A DNA stretch of 64,000 nucleotides from Brachionus manjavacas (GCA_019054805.1 JAHQIY010000010.1:479501-543500), one strand, 5' to 3'; shown: positions 23,501 to 34,992, counted from the stretch's first letter. A program made the numbers and translations. Notes: generated by a model not told the origin, from the sequence alone.

Positions 23501-25607
23501 ATTTTTGAACGCTGAACTATACACAAGAAAAAATTCAGAGCCATCAAGGCAATGCATTAAGAATAGAAGACTGCGATGTCTTGTACATGTACTTGGAATG
23601 AAAGAAACACGTTTACCAAAAAGAGCTCTTCAATGGACACCTCAAGGGCCATAAAGCTAGAATGACCATGGAGGTCAGCAACACGAAAGAGTTCACCGAA
23701 ATGAGAATGAAATGGGGATAGGTTAGGGTAAAGGTGAAAGATCGACTTTAGAGGAAATCAAAATAATGATCCTATGCTCCAAAAGTAGTGAATAAGGAAA
23801 AAAAAAATTGTGCAGAATATACAGAATTAAAAAGTAAGCTCTAAAAATTTTGAAGTCTTAGAAGTTGTAGATTTAGCAGAAGAATGATCAAATCTTAATG
23901 ATACAGTAGCGGCGATAGATATTCCACGAATTACAATGTCTCAGACAAAGGTGATATAAAAGCTTTATTTTAATGCTTGTAATCAGGAACTTGATCATAG
24001 CAGGAAATGTGTCATTGACAGTCATTCAAAGACTCCAACACATCTAGTTAATTCATGAAACGTAAAGAACTCTGAGAGTGAAAAAAAGATAAATTTAAAC
24101 GGGATTTAATAATTGGTTTCAATTCAGCCAAAATACCTCTCCATCAGCTTCAAAAGAAATTTTTTGGACCATTTTCTTCACGGTATATTCAGATAATAAA
24201 AAAATTATTTAGCTGTTGTTAAAAATCTAAAATTGAACTTAATTTAATTTAAAAAATTAAGCTGAATTTCAAATACCTTCTGTGACCAGCTTGCGATAGC
24301 TTCTGCCAAAAGTATACGACCATGAAATTCATAAAGAAAAGAACATTTTGCCGATTCTAAAGTAGCTTCTCTATGGCAGTAGACTGGGACAATGATTAAA
24401 AACTTTTTTTTCATTTTAAACAATTTTTATCTTAAATTTAATGATATTACTTAAATAATTTGAAATTTAAAAAATAATAATTTAGATAATTTTAAAAAAC
24501 TAGTCATTTTTTATCGAAATTGAATTTAATTAAAGAATTGTCTTGCCAATAAATAAACCAGCTTACAAAAATCAAAAACCAACTATGACTTTGACCACTT
24601 CTGCTATTTTTGGTCACTAAAAAAAAATTAATAATATATAATAATTGTCCCTATTCTATCCTAGTGGATAATCGGGAGGCGCTCATCTCCTTTTCATGTA
24701 CCTTTTTGAGCAACGGCCCCGATCTGACACAGAGGCTCCTGCATCGAGATGATCATCTACACCGCAATTATTACCCAGTTGAAACTGGTCCCCCTATTTT
24801 AATAAACATTCCCCCCCTATTGCAGATTTTTTTACCTACAGCGGGTTTTGAACCCTCGATCCTCTGCTTGCATGACTAACACGCAAACCATTCGGCTATA
24901 CGTGCTCAAAAAAAATTGATATTCACATATTGTGTTAAGATCTGATAAAATTTTAGGCATGATTAATTAATGATATAATAAAAAAATTTTACATTATCAA
25001 TACGGCTCTCGAAAACATGGGTTATTTCCGAATCTGAAATAATGTTAGTCTCGTCCAGAAAATTCAATAGAACAACTGATTTTATTCTTCTATTTCCAAA
25101 ATGGTATGTCCAACCATGTTGGCTTCCAGGATCCGAATCCGACCAAGCGAATATCAAGCGTTGAGTTTCCATTCTGATTTCAATATCATCATTGTCACAT
25201 GTTCTAAGCTTTCTCTTAACCTTCAAAATAGTGTAACCCTTATTCTCTGAAGCATCTAGCAATTCCCAATTTTGAACATCGTCAACTAAAGGAGCTGATT
25301 TGGAAATTGCGTGGGTATCTTTAAGATGTGCATTTCCGTCTGAATCTACCCAACCAATCATTATATCACTTCCAGACATTCCTCCATTTGGAGATATACC
25401 GAAGCCGACCCATCCGGTCGTGCGACAGTGTAATTCAAATTGAATTTCATCATTTCTAAGAATTTTCCAATACAGTTTGTACTGGAGTTCATCTTTTTCA
25501 TCAACATTCAAACTGAATTTATAATCCTCAGTAGGTTGGGTTTGGACAATTACCCAGTGAACAAAATTCAGAAAACAGTATGACAAAACGATTTTACGAA
25601 AAAACAT
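17535..25607 (-). CDS. MOXD1: DBH-like monooxygenase (MOXD1-type copper type II monooxygenase)
   Basis: Members are secretory-pathway copper enzymes related to dopamine beta-hydroxylase and PHM; the MOXD1 substrate is not settled. Nine exons: 24993-25607, 21380-21658, 21202-21322, 20989-21155, 18194-18388, 18096-18155, 17922-18049, 17699-17864, 17535-17636. All junctions are in phase, giving about 610 aa, close to the vertebrate length of about 613. Order: hydrophobic signal peptide (about 1-22), DOMON domain (about 33-175, TTGWVGFGISPNGG), N-terminal copper domain (FLHHL at 246-249, VDFHFDN near 330), C-terminal copper domain (NFHTHL, His near 410 and 412; GGYGTKEEM, Met near 488). All copper ligands I can check are present. 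The intron between exons 6 and 7 is only about 46 nt. The two long introns hold Tc1, MITE, LINE and SINE copies. No GPI or membrane tail is obvious. Confidence 0.9.
18838..20136 (+). mobile_element. Tc1-like DNA transposon, inactive
   Basis: Terminal inverted repeats ACGGGTGACAAC and GTTGTCACCCGT extend over about 35 bp, including GAGACGAACTTTAA, and are flanked by TA. The + strand transposase keeps a readable 3' part at 19714-20016 with ASSHYANTVVNYLIDQNI, RPIEDFWSILKGKVY and a basic end. The N-terminal half (18980-19700) has several stops. It lies in the MOXD1 intron between exons 4 and 5. Confidence 0.8.
20139..20330 (+). mobile_element. Mutator-like (FLYWCH-associated) transposase fragment
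   Basis: The + strand reads PRTNDYLEAWHCTFSG directly outside the Tc1 end. The RTNNxxEGWHxxF motif is typical of MULE-type transposases found with FLYWCH fingers. Only this motif and a short hydrophobic continuation are visible. The Tc1 probably inserted into this older element. Confidence 0.4.
20490..20900. mobile_element. Inverted-repeat MITE next to MOXD1 exon 4
   Basis: The left arm has GGGCGATCAAAA and GAGTGCGACCAGAAC. The right arm, inverted, has TTGGCGATCAAAA and TTGTGCGATCAGAAC. The arms are 50-80 bp and imperfect. There is no coding. The right end lies about 90 bp from MOXD1 exon 4. Confidence 0.45.
22865..23082. mobile_element. Palindromic MITE in MOXD1 intron 1
   Basis: The left arm contains TTAGTTCTGTAAATGCAAC and ATTCAAAGTTGCATCAA. 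The right arm is the inverse (TTGATGCAACTTTGAAT, then GCACTCACAGAACTAA). Arms of about 50 bp enclose about 110 bp. Part of the arm (GGTTCTGTAAATG) recurs near 60260. No coding. Confidence 0.6.
23560..23800 (+). mobile_element. LINE C-terminal relic
   Basis: The + strand reads RRLRCLVHVLGMKETRLPKR followed by ALQWTPQG. This is the conserved end of many LINE ORF2 proteins (R.RW.GHV.RM...RLPK.AL.W.P.G). It is followed by broken frames. 5'-truncated and old. Confidence 0.65.
24640..24907 (-). mobile_element. tRNA-derived SINE
   Basis: The - strand from about 24907 reads GAGCACGTATAGCCGAATGG, with an A box (TAGCCGAATGG). About 35 bases later comes a B box (GGTTCAAAACCC) beside a T-arm-like hairpin. 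No 3' strand pairs with the 5' acceptor-like GAGCACG, so it is not an intact tRNA. The body continues with CTCTGTGTCAGATCGGGGCC, which recurs at 54805-54885. An RNA polymerase III SINE head plus body fits best. Confidence 0.55.
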
Positions 25608-26160
25608 GGTAAAAATTTTTAGATAAGAAGTTTTATTTAAAAAAAAATTGGCAAACTTTAAATAGTGCCATTAAAATTAGGTGGAAAATTTAGTTGATAA
25701 ATTTTATTAATTAAATTTGTATTTCACCTTCTATTTTGCAAATAAAACTGACATTTAGAAAATTTTAAATTTTAGTGTTGTATCGAGATTTATTAAAAGA
25801 CTCGATTTAAGTTGAGTGAGTATAATTTAATGAAAATTTTAAATGGCAAAATATTTTATAAAGAGAAAATTAAAACCGGTTTTGCTTAGAAATGCTATGT
25901 GTAATGTCACCAAAATGTCAGAATAAAATATTTGCTATCAAACAGAACAATACGCTATTTGCATTGAAAATTGGATCTTTTATTATTAATTGATTAAAAA
26001 ATATTTTATGTATTTTTCATACAAAGAATTTATGTATTGACGATCTGAATACAATTCGACTAACTGAATCTTTTGTTGTCCTTTTTTTAATTGATTTAAT
26101 TCAGTGGAATATCATGTTTTAATCATTTTGTTCAATTTCTTGAGATATTTTGGGATGTGT

Positions 26161-27000
26161 ATTAAAATAGCATTGATTAAAATAGCAAAATCCTAATAGC
26201 GATATCATGATAGCAAAAATTACATGTTGTTTTAAAGTTCAAAATAACATTATCAAATTAACATAATAATTTTTGAATACTCAAAATAACACGTTAACAA
26301 TAGCTTATTCAAAATATCAAGTTTGAAACTAAATTAAATTGTTTATTTATTTATTTAAAAAATAATTTAGGCGAGGCCTTGGCCGGATGGAATGGAGACT
26401 TAGTCCTTCCTTGCAGCCACATGATAGATTTTTGATACCACATAAATTAAAAAAAAAATAATACAATTTTTTGAAAAAAGTTAAATTAGTTTTAGTTTAG
26501 TTTTTAAATTTTCCTATATATGTTAAATGAAAACAAATTTACAATTTTCATAAAAAAAAATTAAAATTAAAATTAAATTGTTTGCACTTCATAAAAATGG
26601 AAATTGTCAATATATTATTAAAGCTGAATTAATCGATACTTTGATAAAGGAACAAAATAAAATGGAAACAAATTGGTTGAAGTTTAACAGTGGTTTAATT
26701 GTCAAAAATTCAACTTCATTAAATGATGATTCGTTTGTCAAAGTAATGAAAAAGTATGATCCTTCAAAAAAATTAGAAACATTACACAATTTAGCTTTAT
26801 TACTTGTGTAATTTTTGTTCTAATTGATAAATTAACTGATGCATGCTATTTTGAATTTAATAAAAGTGTCGATATTCTAATTATGTTATTTTGAATTCGC
26901 TAATTTAAACATTGTTATTTTAATACTTTAATTGCTATTCTAAACTTAGCTATTTTAAAATAGCTATTATGACAATTTTATTTTGATCAATGCTGTTTTG
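26161..27000. mobile_element. AAAATAGCATTGAT inverted-repeat element with a small unknown ORF
   Basis: The left end AAAATAGCATTGATTAAAATA and the right end, inverted AAAACAGCATTGATCAAAATA, are followed by further inverted AT-rich repeats with AAAATAACA. A 77-codon frame at 26578-26811 (no ATG at its opening; QYIIKAELIDTLIKEQNK, VKVMKKYDPSKKLETLHN) looks protein-like but matches nothing I know. It may be a transposase remnant. It also contains the LINE/SINE 3' tail at 26345-26445. It lies upstream of MOXD1, between it and ABCB8. Confidence 0.5.
26345..26445 (-). mobile_element. Short LINE/SINE 3'-end fragment with TTTA-type tail
   Basis: On the - strand a GC-richer segment (GGCTGCAAGGAAGGACTAAG and TCCGGCCAAGGCCTCGCC) runs into AAATAAATAAATAAAC. 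A segment with GAAGGACT and a similar AAATAAATAAATA tail occurs at 46195-46290. This looks like a heavily 5'-truncated retroposon. Confidence 0.45.
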
Positions 27001-27209
27001 ATTATTTACCATATTTTGGTTTATTTATTCTTTGATCAAAATCAACAAACTGAATAATTTGAACGATTTATATGTTAGGGCTTTTTTAATAAATTTAGCA
27101 ATCTGAATGTACTAAAGGCAGAACGTGGGATTAAAGGACCGTCGTCATTACCTCAATGGAATAAATAAAATTAATTTTTTTTTTAGAGGAAATTAATTTT
27201 TAAATTTTA

Positions 27210-28070
27210 AAAAACGGGTGCAGAATAAAAAATAGCACAAAAGTTTAGTTTAATTTGCTATAACACTGGACAAGACCTTTCCTAATTTTTCAAAATTTAA
27301 AATCAGGCTGATCCTAGCTTTATAATAAATAGAATTTATATCATAAAGTTGAATCTTCTATAAGTTGTTAGTAAAAAATGTACGAAACCATCAAAAAAGA
27401 TTTGTACAACTTTGTAAAAAGTAACCAAAATTTGCCAAAAGCTGAAGTTGTAAGGCGATTCAGTTTATAGCAGTAACGCTATCAAGACGCCGAAGAGAGT
27501 AAAGAGCAAGTACGTTTAAAAAATTTGAAGAAAAATTAATGGTCTGGTTGGCTATTTTACAACACGGAATAAGCGAACCATATTTTTTACCAAGTGGTTT
27601 AGCTGTCAATTAAGAAACGACTTGAACCAATGATTAAAGAATATGCATGGAAATTATGTATTTTGGCCCGACTTAGCATCTTCTCATTATGCGAATATGG
27701 TACAGAATTATATGTTAGATAAAAATATATGGTATGTTGCCAAAGAAGTGAATCCAGCAAACTTACCATAGGGGAAATTTGAAAGCTAAAGTTCATGAGG
27801 GTGATTGGAAGGCCAAAAATCTAAAGCAACTCAAAAATAAAATTCGCACTTGCCTGTGCAATATGGACCCAAAGGTTGTACAAGACCATGCCAAGACTGT
27901 TCGCTCTAGGCTCGATATCATGCGTCGTCATGGAGTTCAATACCTTAACTGATATTATTTTTTCAAAATAGAAGGATTCAGTTAGAAAAAAAAAATTTAA
28001 AGCCTTTGATAAATAAAAAAATTTTTATGATAAAATAAATTTTGTGCCATCTTTTATTCTACACCCGTTA
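27210..28070 (+). mobile_element. Tc1/mariner-type transposon, inactive, internally shortened
   Basis: Ends AACGGGTGCAGAATAAAAAAT and, inverted, TAACGGGTGTAGAATAAAAGAT form terminal repeats. The + strand has transposase pieces: HYANMVQNYMLDKNIWYVAK, then LKAKVHEGDWKAKNLKQLKN and CNMDPKVVQDHAKTVRSRL. It has several stops and lacks the N-terminal DNA-binding half. Its right end lies 33 bp from the ABCB8 stop codon. A 5'-deleted relative is at 42698-42960. Confidence 0.75.
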
Positions 28071-28102
28071 TTCAAATAATTTTTTTTAAGAAAACAACAA
28101 TA

Positions 28103-31100
28103 TTATTCATATGACTGCAAATTAAAGAGACTATAATAATGTCCTTTAAGAGCCATTAGTTTTTTGTGATTTCCAATTTCAATTATTTTGCCATTGTGCA
28201 TTACCACTATCTTGTCGGCATTTTGGATTGTGCTTAATCTATGCGCCACAATTATTACGGTATGCCCCTTGATCACGTTATTGATTGTTTCTTGTACAAG
28301 TCTTTCTGATTTTGAGTCTAATGCGCTTGTTGCTTCGTCTTGAATCAAGATTTTAGGGTTTTTCAACAACGCTCTTGTTATTGCTATTCTTTGCTTTTGT
28401 CCTCCAGAAAGTGTTGTCCCTCTCTCACCAACTACTGTGTCATATTGTTTTGGAAAACTGGAAATAAAGTCATGAGCATTAGCTAACTTTGCTGCCGCCA
28501 TCACTTCATCATTAGAAGCGTCCGGTTTTCCGTATTTGATGTTCTCATTAATGGAAGTGGCAAACAAAATCGGCTCCTATTATTTCATTTCTTAGATCGT
28601 TTAAGGTCGAAATTATTTGGGAAAAATTTTACTTGACTTATATAGCCGATAGCTTGCCTTCTGAGCCAGTTTGGGCTAAATTCATTAATGTCAATGCCAT
28701 CAATTGAAATTTTCCCGTTATTTATGTCATAAAATCTTTCCAAAAGGGAGCAAACAGTTGATTTGCCACTTCCACTGTGACCAACAATGGCAACTATTTC
28801 TCCTGGCTTTACTTCTAGATTAAAATCTTCCAACACATTCTAAAATGATACTGCTTTAGAAAATCTATTTTTATTCAAAGAAAATAAATCTAACAGCTTC
28901 CTCTCGATTGGGATATCTAAACGAGACATTTTTGAATTTAATTTCTCCTTTTAAATTTTCAATTTTAGCACCAACATCATCAACTGGAATGCTTGGCACA
29001 AGTTTCAAAAACTAAATATTTTTTTAAATCAATTAATTGAAAACGAGGGTTCAAAATTTTTACAAGTTAAAAAACTATGTTTTTTATCGACTATATTAAA
29101 CCAAATTTTGTACAAATATTTAAAGGACTTTAAAGATTAAAAAAATTAAAAAATCTAATTGTTGCTTGATCTGAAAAATTAAAAAGGCCACCCGGGACAT
29201 CTTTACCTGTAAATCACACCTGTTCTGAAAAAAGACAATTTTTTTATGATACATATGATAAACTACATCCTTATTAATTTGAACTTGTGAAAAAAAAAAT
29301 AATTTGATTATTTAAATTAATAATGGTGAAACAATCGTTTGACGTTTTGACTATATTGTACTCAAAGAAGCTAAGATGAGTCCATTGAAATGTTAAATTT
29401 ACTACGTAAATTTGAAAGCAAATTTTATGAAAAAAAACTGTTTTGATTCAAAAAAAATTAAATTCCATCGATTAGAATTTAGATGTTTTGTTATGAATTT
29501 TTTTTATAATAAATTTTTTGAAAATATGTTTTTCGAAGTTGTGAAATATTGATTTTGTGAAATTTTATGTTTACCCAGGTACTTTAAATTGGCCCTGAAA
29601 AGTTGTAGCAAAAAATGACTAAAATTTTACTTTTTTGAATTACTTGAAAAAATGAAGTAGCGTACAATTTTGCAAAATTGTCAATTTTAGGCTATTTTCG
29701 ACATTAGTGACATGTTGTTATCTCAAAATAAAGTGTAAAATAAAACAATAAATGAATTTTTCTAAAAATAAAAAGTGAGGTTTCATTACTTAATCGAAGC
29801 TAAATGCCTTTTACTTTTTTTTTTAAATAAAGCTAATTTTTGAAAGTCATATATTTCGGGAGTCTAAAATTTTGAAAAAATTAACAGATAAAAATTTATG
29901 ATTAAAACCAAAAAATTTCAAATATGACAATTTGGATAACAGACACTGGAAAGAAGCCTTTTTTCTAGAAAACGAAAATCGTCCTTTTAGTCATTGTATT
30001 TATTAGTAAATTTGTATCCTTCAGAATTTAAATATATAAATTAAATAAAAAATAAATCAAAATAAGGTCTAATAAGATAAAATAAAAAAAGAGGATTAAA
30101 TAATGAAAAAATTGGTTTGAATTCATTTTTTAAAGCGACAAATAAAAGTCAAAAGCGGTTGTCCATGAACGACAAAGAAATAAAATTGTTTAATTTGTAC
30201 TTTTTTTTCTGGAATAACTTTGAATTAAAATATATTTTTGTTCGATTCTCTTTGCTCATTTTATTAAAATTAAGAAAGCATAATTAAGCTTACTGACACT
30301 TATTGATTATATCATTTTGAAAACCAGTGTTCGATATTTAACGACATGTCACAATAGTTGGGTATCCGAACATTATGACATATCACTAAAATCGAGATTC
30401 TATTTAATTTTTCTCATATATACCGAAATTTAAGTATAATTCATTCGAAACCTTTAACTTTAATTAATTAATAACGTAATTATCCGAATTTAGTGACATG
30501 TTACTAAATCAAATAATGACATGTCTTAAAAAATGAATAAATTTGACCAATGTTAAAAAAAAAACACCACTACAACATAGTTAAAAAACATAGTTAATTC
30601 ATTTTTTTTTATTTGTTTTCTGTACCGAGCTAGGGCTCCTTCAGAATAAATTTAAAAAATCAAAATCAAAATAAAAAATAAAATTAAAGTTAATAAAATG
30701 AGATAAAAAAATCAAAATAAAGTAAATAAGTTAAAAAAAAAATGAAAGTTTAGAAGACATAGATAGTAACAAATTATTTATTTATTTATTTGTTTTCTGT
30801 ACCGAGCAAAAGCTCCTTCAGATTAAAAAAAAAAAAAAAAAATTTCATTTTTTAATGAATTTTATATAAGCTTTAACAATTTTTAATAATTTAAAATTTT
30901 TTATTATATTTGTTAACTTTCTATTACATGTCACTAAAATTGAATTGTTATTTCTTTTTAAAACAATGCTCAATTTTGAATAACATGTCACTAAAATAGA
31001 GTACTCTATTTTAAAGACATGTCACTCAATTCGGATGATTAAGTTAACTAAACATTGTAATAACAAATTTCCTAATTAAAAATAGAATTGTGTGTACTCA

Positions 31101-34100
31101 CTTCGCAATAGATTATTTCCTATAGAAGTACTTACTTAAATTATTTAAGTAAAGTAAATAATTAAGTAAACTTTAAAAAAAATTATTAAACATTTTGGTT
31201 TAAATAACCACTTGATGAATGGGAAATTGAGGCAACGATCAAAAAGTTGAAATCAGCTCAACATAAAGCTTCAGGATATGATGGGTGAAATGCTGAGATA
31301 CTCAAAGACGGGGGCAAAATTGTGGTTGGATTCCTCAAAAAGCTCTTCCAATCGATTTGGAGGCCTAGAGTGGTACCAAAAGATTGGGACTCGATCCATA
31401 AGAAGGGTCATCAGAGCGATTGTGAAAACTACCGTGGGATGTTTTTACTCAGCTTAAAGTGCTTTAAAAATTAATCTTGAATAGACTGTTCAAGGCCGTA
31501 TACCACCAGCTGTATGAGATTCAAGATGGCTTTCAGAGAAAACCTGGCTGCTCAAATCAAATCTCCACGCTAGAGAAGATCATGGAGATGGAGCGCCGTC
31601 AACAATTACCTACATGTGTGTTTTGTTGACCTTAAAGCGGCAGATGACTTTAACCATTAACCCATGGACAAACAAAATAAATACAACAAAACAAAACAAA
31701 ACAAATAAAATAGACAAAAAAGATGTCAATGACAATGCTGATAATGCAGTACCGGAGAGCTTAATGCTTAAAGAGCATGATTTAGAGCATGTTGACAAAT
31801 TTATCTACCTGGGAAGCCTCGTAACAAAGAATTTAAAATCAAGTGCAGAAATTCGAAGAAGGATAGGCCATGGACATACTTTTGCGTAAGTCTGTCAATG
31901 ACAATTAAATTTTCCTCAAAGTTATTTGACTTGACTTAAGATATTTTAGTGGATTTTTTTAGTTTTGTTAAAGCCTTAAAGAAATTTTTAGTTTCAAAAT
32001 TGACATTTCATTTTAATTTTAAAATTTTATATTTTATATAGCAAAAAATTAAAAGATATTAAAATGATGGCTAGTTAAAATTTTCTTACTAAAGCTTTCT
32101 CTTTTAAAATTCAGCCTATTCTTCAATTAAGTTTTAGTGAAGTCCATTCTCAAAATATTTTTTGCATTTGAAAAATTTTTTTAATTTAATTTAAATTTAT
32201 TATATTAAAGATGGCATTTTAAATAGATTCAAGTCATCTATCAAGTCAATTCAAATGACTTAACTTTAAATAAAAAGATCTTAAGTCTAGTCCCTGACTT
32301 GACTTTGACTTAGTGACTTACGCACAAGTCTGGTCCGGGAGCCCTAAGATTCCAAAGCTTAAATCAGATTTGGAATCAAGCTTCGATCAGAGCCAGAAAG
32401 AAGGCCAAGATTTACAAGGCAACCGTGACTGAGACCTGTAGCCCTGCAGAATTTTCAAAAACTAAACGGGTTTAGCAAGAGGCGCTTGATGCGGATGCGA
32501 GAGGACATGGAAAAAAGAGTCAGCTCTTCGGAGAAAAAGTCGTGGAAAAATTAAACGAGGGAGACCTGAAAGAGATTGGATGGGCTGTCTTAACAATAGA
32601 AGCAGCCGAAATTTTTATACCTAAAAGCATCGGCGATGTCATTTTGACATCTCTTCAATTCTATCTTTTAAATTTTATTTGATTTTTTTAAATAGATTTA
32701 AAGTTTAAATCTTTATTTTAAAATAAATTTTTTTATTTTTGCCTTCAAATCGTTTAAACTCATTCTAAGTTGTCTTAAAAATTAGAAAAAAAATTTAGAA
32801 AAAAATAATTCATTTTTAAAATGATGCAAACAAAGGAAGCTTTTCACTGTAGTCCATTATGAATCATTGCTAATGAAAGAGTCTAAAAAATACAAGAAAG
32901 CTTTCTTTTTTAAAATTCAGGCAGAATTTTTCAAAAAACACTTAACATTTCAATAAATTTTTAATAGATTTTAATTGATGTCAAATGACATATGCTGGTG
33001 CTTCTCAGTACATTGGTCAATTCATCTTGAAATAAAATATCTGAAAAAAATATAGGATCTAATTTTGGTAAATAACAACAAAAAAACCTTTACAAATTTT
33101 CAGTCCTAAAAAAGCTAATTGACTAAATATTTTGAAGAATCAAAACTCGAAATATGTCAAAATGACATCGCTGGTACTTCTAGTGCCAAGGATAACTGTG
33201 AGAGGATTAGAGTTGTATGGTTGAAATTGGTTCATGAGTTGCAGATCAAAAGGAAGCTGGCACGACAAAATCTCGCCCCTATCCTCAAACTGATGAGGAT
33301 CATTATTATTATTGTTAATATTAAACAAAATTTGGTCAAATTTGGTCAAAAAGAACATACTTTTTTTGGTTAGAATTTTGAACAACCATCAAATTAAAAA
33401 TTTAATCAAAATTAAATTAATCCCACTTCAAAAACTCTAGCTCCCGAGCTCAGGCCTCTTAACGCTTGACCAAACAGGATTGACAGCTGAGTAAACGATC
33501 GCTGAATCATTTGGGTGGCAGTCAAATAAGCCATCATTTGACCAGCGTTGATTTCATTGCTTACCAGCATTTGGCCACCAGCATACAACACTCCAAGCAC
33601 CATTCCATTCACAAACAAATTAGACACTCCTTGAAAAATACCTATTCCAAGACTTAACTGTATATTTAATTTTCTAGCTTTTTCCACCTCATCAGCAAAT
33701 ATTCTAAAAAAATGAAAATTTTTTTTTATTTTTTAGCAGAGAAAAGCAATTCTAATTACTCGACTTCATAGTCTTCCATGGCAAATGCGCGCACAGTTCT
33801 CACATTGTTGATGGCTTCGTCAGCCACAGCTGTAGACTTGGAGATTTGAGCCTGGGCTTTTCTTGAATACTTTCTTAAAATGGATCCGAAAAATGAGCCG
33901 ATAGCGATAGCCGTCGGCACGACAAAACTGGTAATCAAGGTCAATTTTGGAGATATTAGATACAAGGACACGCAGCAGCCTATGATTTGAGTGGCAGCTT
34001 TTAGGCCCTGTGAAATACATGATTTAAAAGAGCTTTTGAATTCTTGAATGTCACTAGTCAGCCTATCGATCAATTCACCTGATCTGGACCTATCATAAAA

Positions 34101-34856
34101 AGAGATGTCTTGTTTTATCATTTTGCTAAAAAGATTGTTTTTTAGATTTGATGCCATATTTTCGCCCATAATACCCAGCATGTAAATGTAAGAAAATGTG
34201 AATAAAGATTGTACAATGTACAATTTGACTAAGTTAAGTGCTGGTTTATAGAGAGATTCATAATTTGCCACATTGGATTTGAGCATTTCGTAAACACTGT
34301 TGATCAAATTACCCAAGTCTTGAGGTATTTGAATGTTTAGCATTGCTACCACAAACGCACTCTTTGGTGAAAATCTTCAAAAAAAATAAATTTTAAAATA
34401 AAAATTTTAATTTCTTACAACAACTGCGGCCAAAAAATAAAATTTTTCCTTCCAAACCAATTTAAAAAACTCAGCCCAGTCAAAATTTTCCTTTTTTTTC
34501 TTATTTGTGTCAAAACCAATTGTTTCCTCATAAAAAGCAGTTCGATTTTGTTTGATCCCCGAGTCACATTGCACTCTAAAACTGTCTCGGACACAATCCA
34601 AAAATTCCTGAATTTTCTTCTTTAAAAATTCAATTTGTTGATACTTTTCAAATTCATTCCAGGCAACATAACCAAAACCCGTGGTAACAAGACCAATGCC
34701 AGCTTTGTTTCTTATCTGCTTCAATGCACTCACTCTTGGTTTTATTGTGGAGGAAAATAATGACTTCTGGTTAGCAAAAAGTGAATTTGTGCATCTACGC
34801 GAACTATTTTGAACAATTTTGTTCAAAAGTAGTAAACCAAAAGACATCTTTCTCAA
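28103..34856 (-). CDS. ABCB8: Mitochondrial ABC half-transporter, ABCB8-like
   Basis: ABCB8 is an inner mitochondrial membrane half-transporter linked to iron handling and the mitochondrial KATP channel. Six exons: 34419-34856, 33760-34361, 33427-33703, 28895-29011, 28633-28839, 28103-28576. All junctions are in phase; about 704 aa (human about 735). The basic, Ser-rich N-terminus ([14 protein letters not shown]) fits a mitochondrial import signal. The membrane domain spans about 130-440 and includes [16 protein letters not shown] and [14 protein letters not shown]. The nucleotide-binding domain has Walker [11 protein letters not shown]-loop YISQ, signature LSGGQKQR, Walker [13 protein letters not shown] and H-loop VAHRLST. 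The residue before the Walker B Asp is Q, where a hydrophobic residue is usual. A nearby in-frame second ATG (34847) could also start translation. The 4.4 kb intron 3 (29012-33426) is full of transposons. Confidence 0.9.
30474..31045. mobile_element. ACGTAATTATCCGAATT MITE interrupted by LINE tails
   Basis: The left end ACGTAATTATCCGAATT (30474) and the right end AATTCGGATGATTAAGT (31045) match the family at 12890-13030, including the right-hand TAAAATAGAGTACTCTATTTTA palindrome. The middle is displaced by two LINE 3' ends (30605-30905). Another partial copy lies just left (30332-30405). It sits in ABCB8 intron 3. Confidence 0.6.
30605..30905 (-). mobile_element. Two tandem 5'-truncated LINE 3' ends
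   Basis: Each begins, in + orientation, with TTTATTTGTTTTCTGTACCG then AGC...GCTCCTTCAGA and an A-rich UTR. This is the inverse of the 3' end of the jockey-like LINE at 47660-48700. The first runs from about 30605 to 30770 and the second from 30771. They are dead-on-arrival copies. Confidence 0.6.
31890..32335. mobile_element. AAGTCA-rich MITE nested in LINE
   Basis: The left end has TTGCGTAAGTCTGTCAATGAC and the right end, inverted, has TTGTGCGTAAGTCACTAAGTC. More CAAGTCA and GACTTGACTT units lie inside both ends. LINE coding resumes after it. It is related to copies at 8912-11490 and 45370-45510. Confidence 0.55.
32617..33186. mobile_element. CACTAGAAGTACC-type MITE nested in LINE
   Basis: The right end, inverted, reads CACTAGAAGTACCAGCGATG then TCATTTTGACAT. 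The left end reads TACCTAAAAGCATCGGCGATG then TCATTTTGACAT. The tip resembles the TTAA-flanked family at 1891 and 44268, but I see no TTAA beside it. No coding. Confidence 0.55.
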
Positions 34857-34992
34857 AAAAAATTAAAAAAAAAAAATTTTAAATATATATTTGACTTTTT
34901 TATTAGTCAAAAATGTTTTTGAAAATGAAAAAAAATTTATAATTTTATTTTATTAGATCTAATTTGCTTTGATTTAATTTAGTTTTGATATT

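Larger units (their letters stand above)
31195..33325 (+). mobile_element. Endonuclease-RT type LINE (RTE-like), broken by two nested elements
   Basis: Pieces in order on the + strand: [38 protein letters not shown] (31210-31440); a [20 protein letters not shown] piece (31520-31580); [20 protein letters not shown] (31790-31850); [20 protein letters not shown] and [10 protein letters not shown] (32345-32440); and a 3' end with a (ATT)n tail near 33300-33325. The order matches the RT and C-terminal region of an RTE-like LINE. Its frames are broken many times. It is split by the elements at 31890-32335 and 32617-33186, so it is older than both. Confidence 0.65.

Noticed and set aside
24290-24400. 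- strand segment reading VPVYCHREATLESAKCSFLY, considered as a missing MOXD1 exon
   Set aside because: MOXD1 exons 1 and 2 already join in phase with continuous homology (RIDN to HLIPNKDTYY), and this segment has no place in the family. Possibly a transposon remnant; unassigned.
24835-24907. Functional tRNA gene on the - strand
   Set aside because: A and B boxes are present, but the 5' acceptor strand has no 3' partner and the anticodon arm is irregular. A SINE head fits better.
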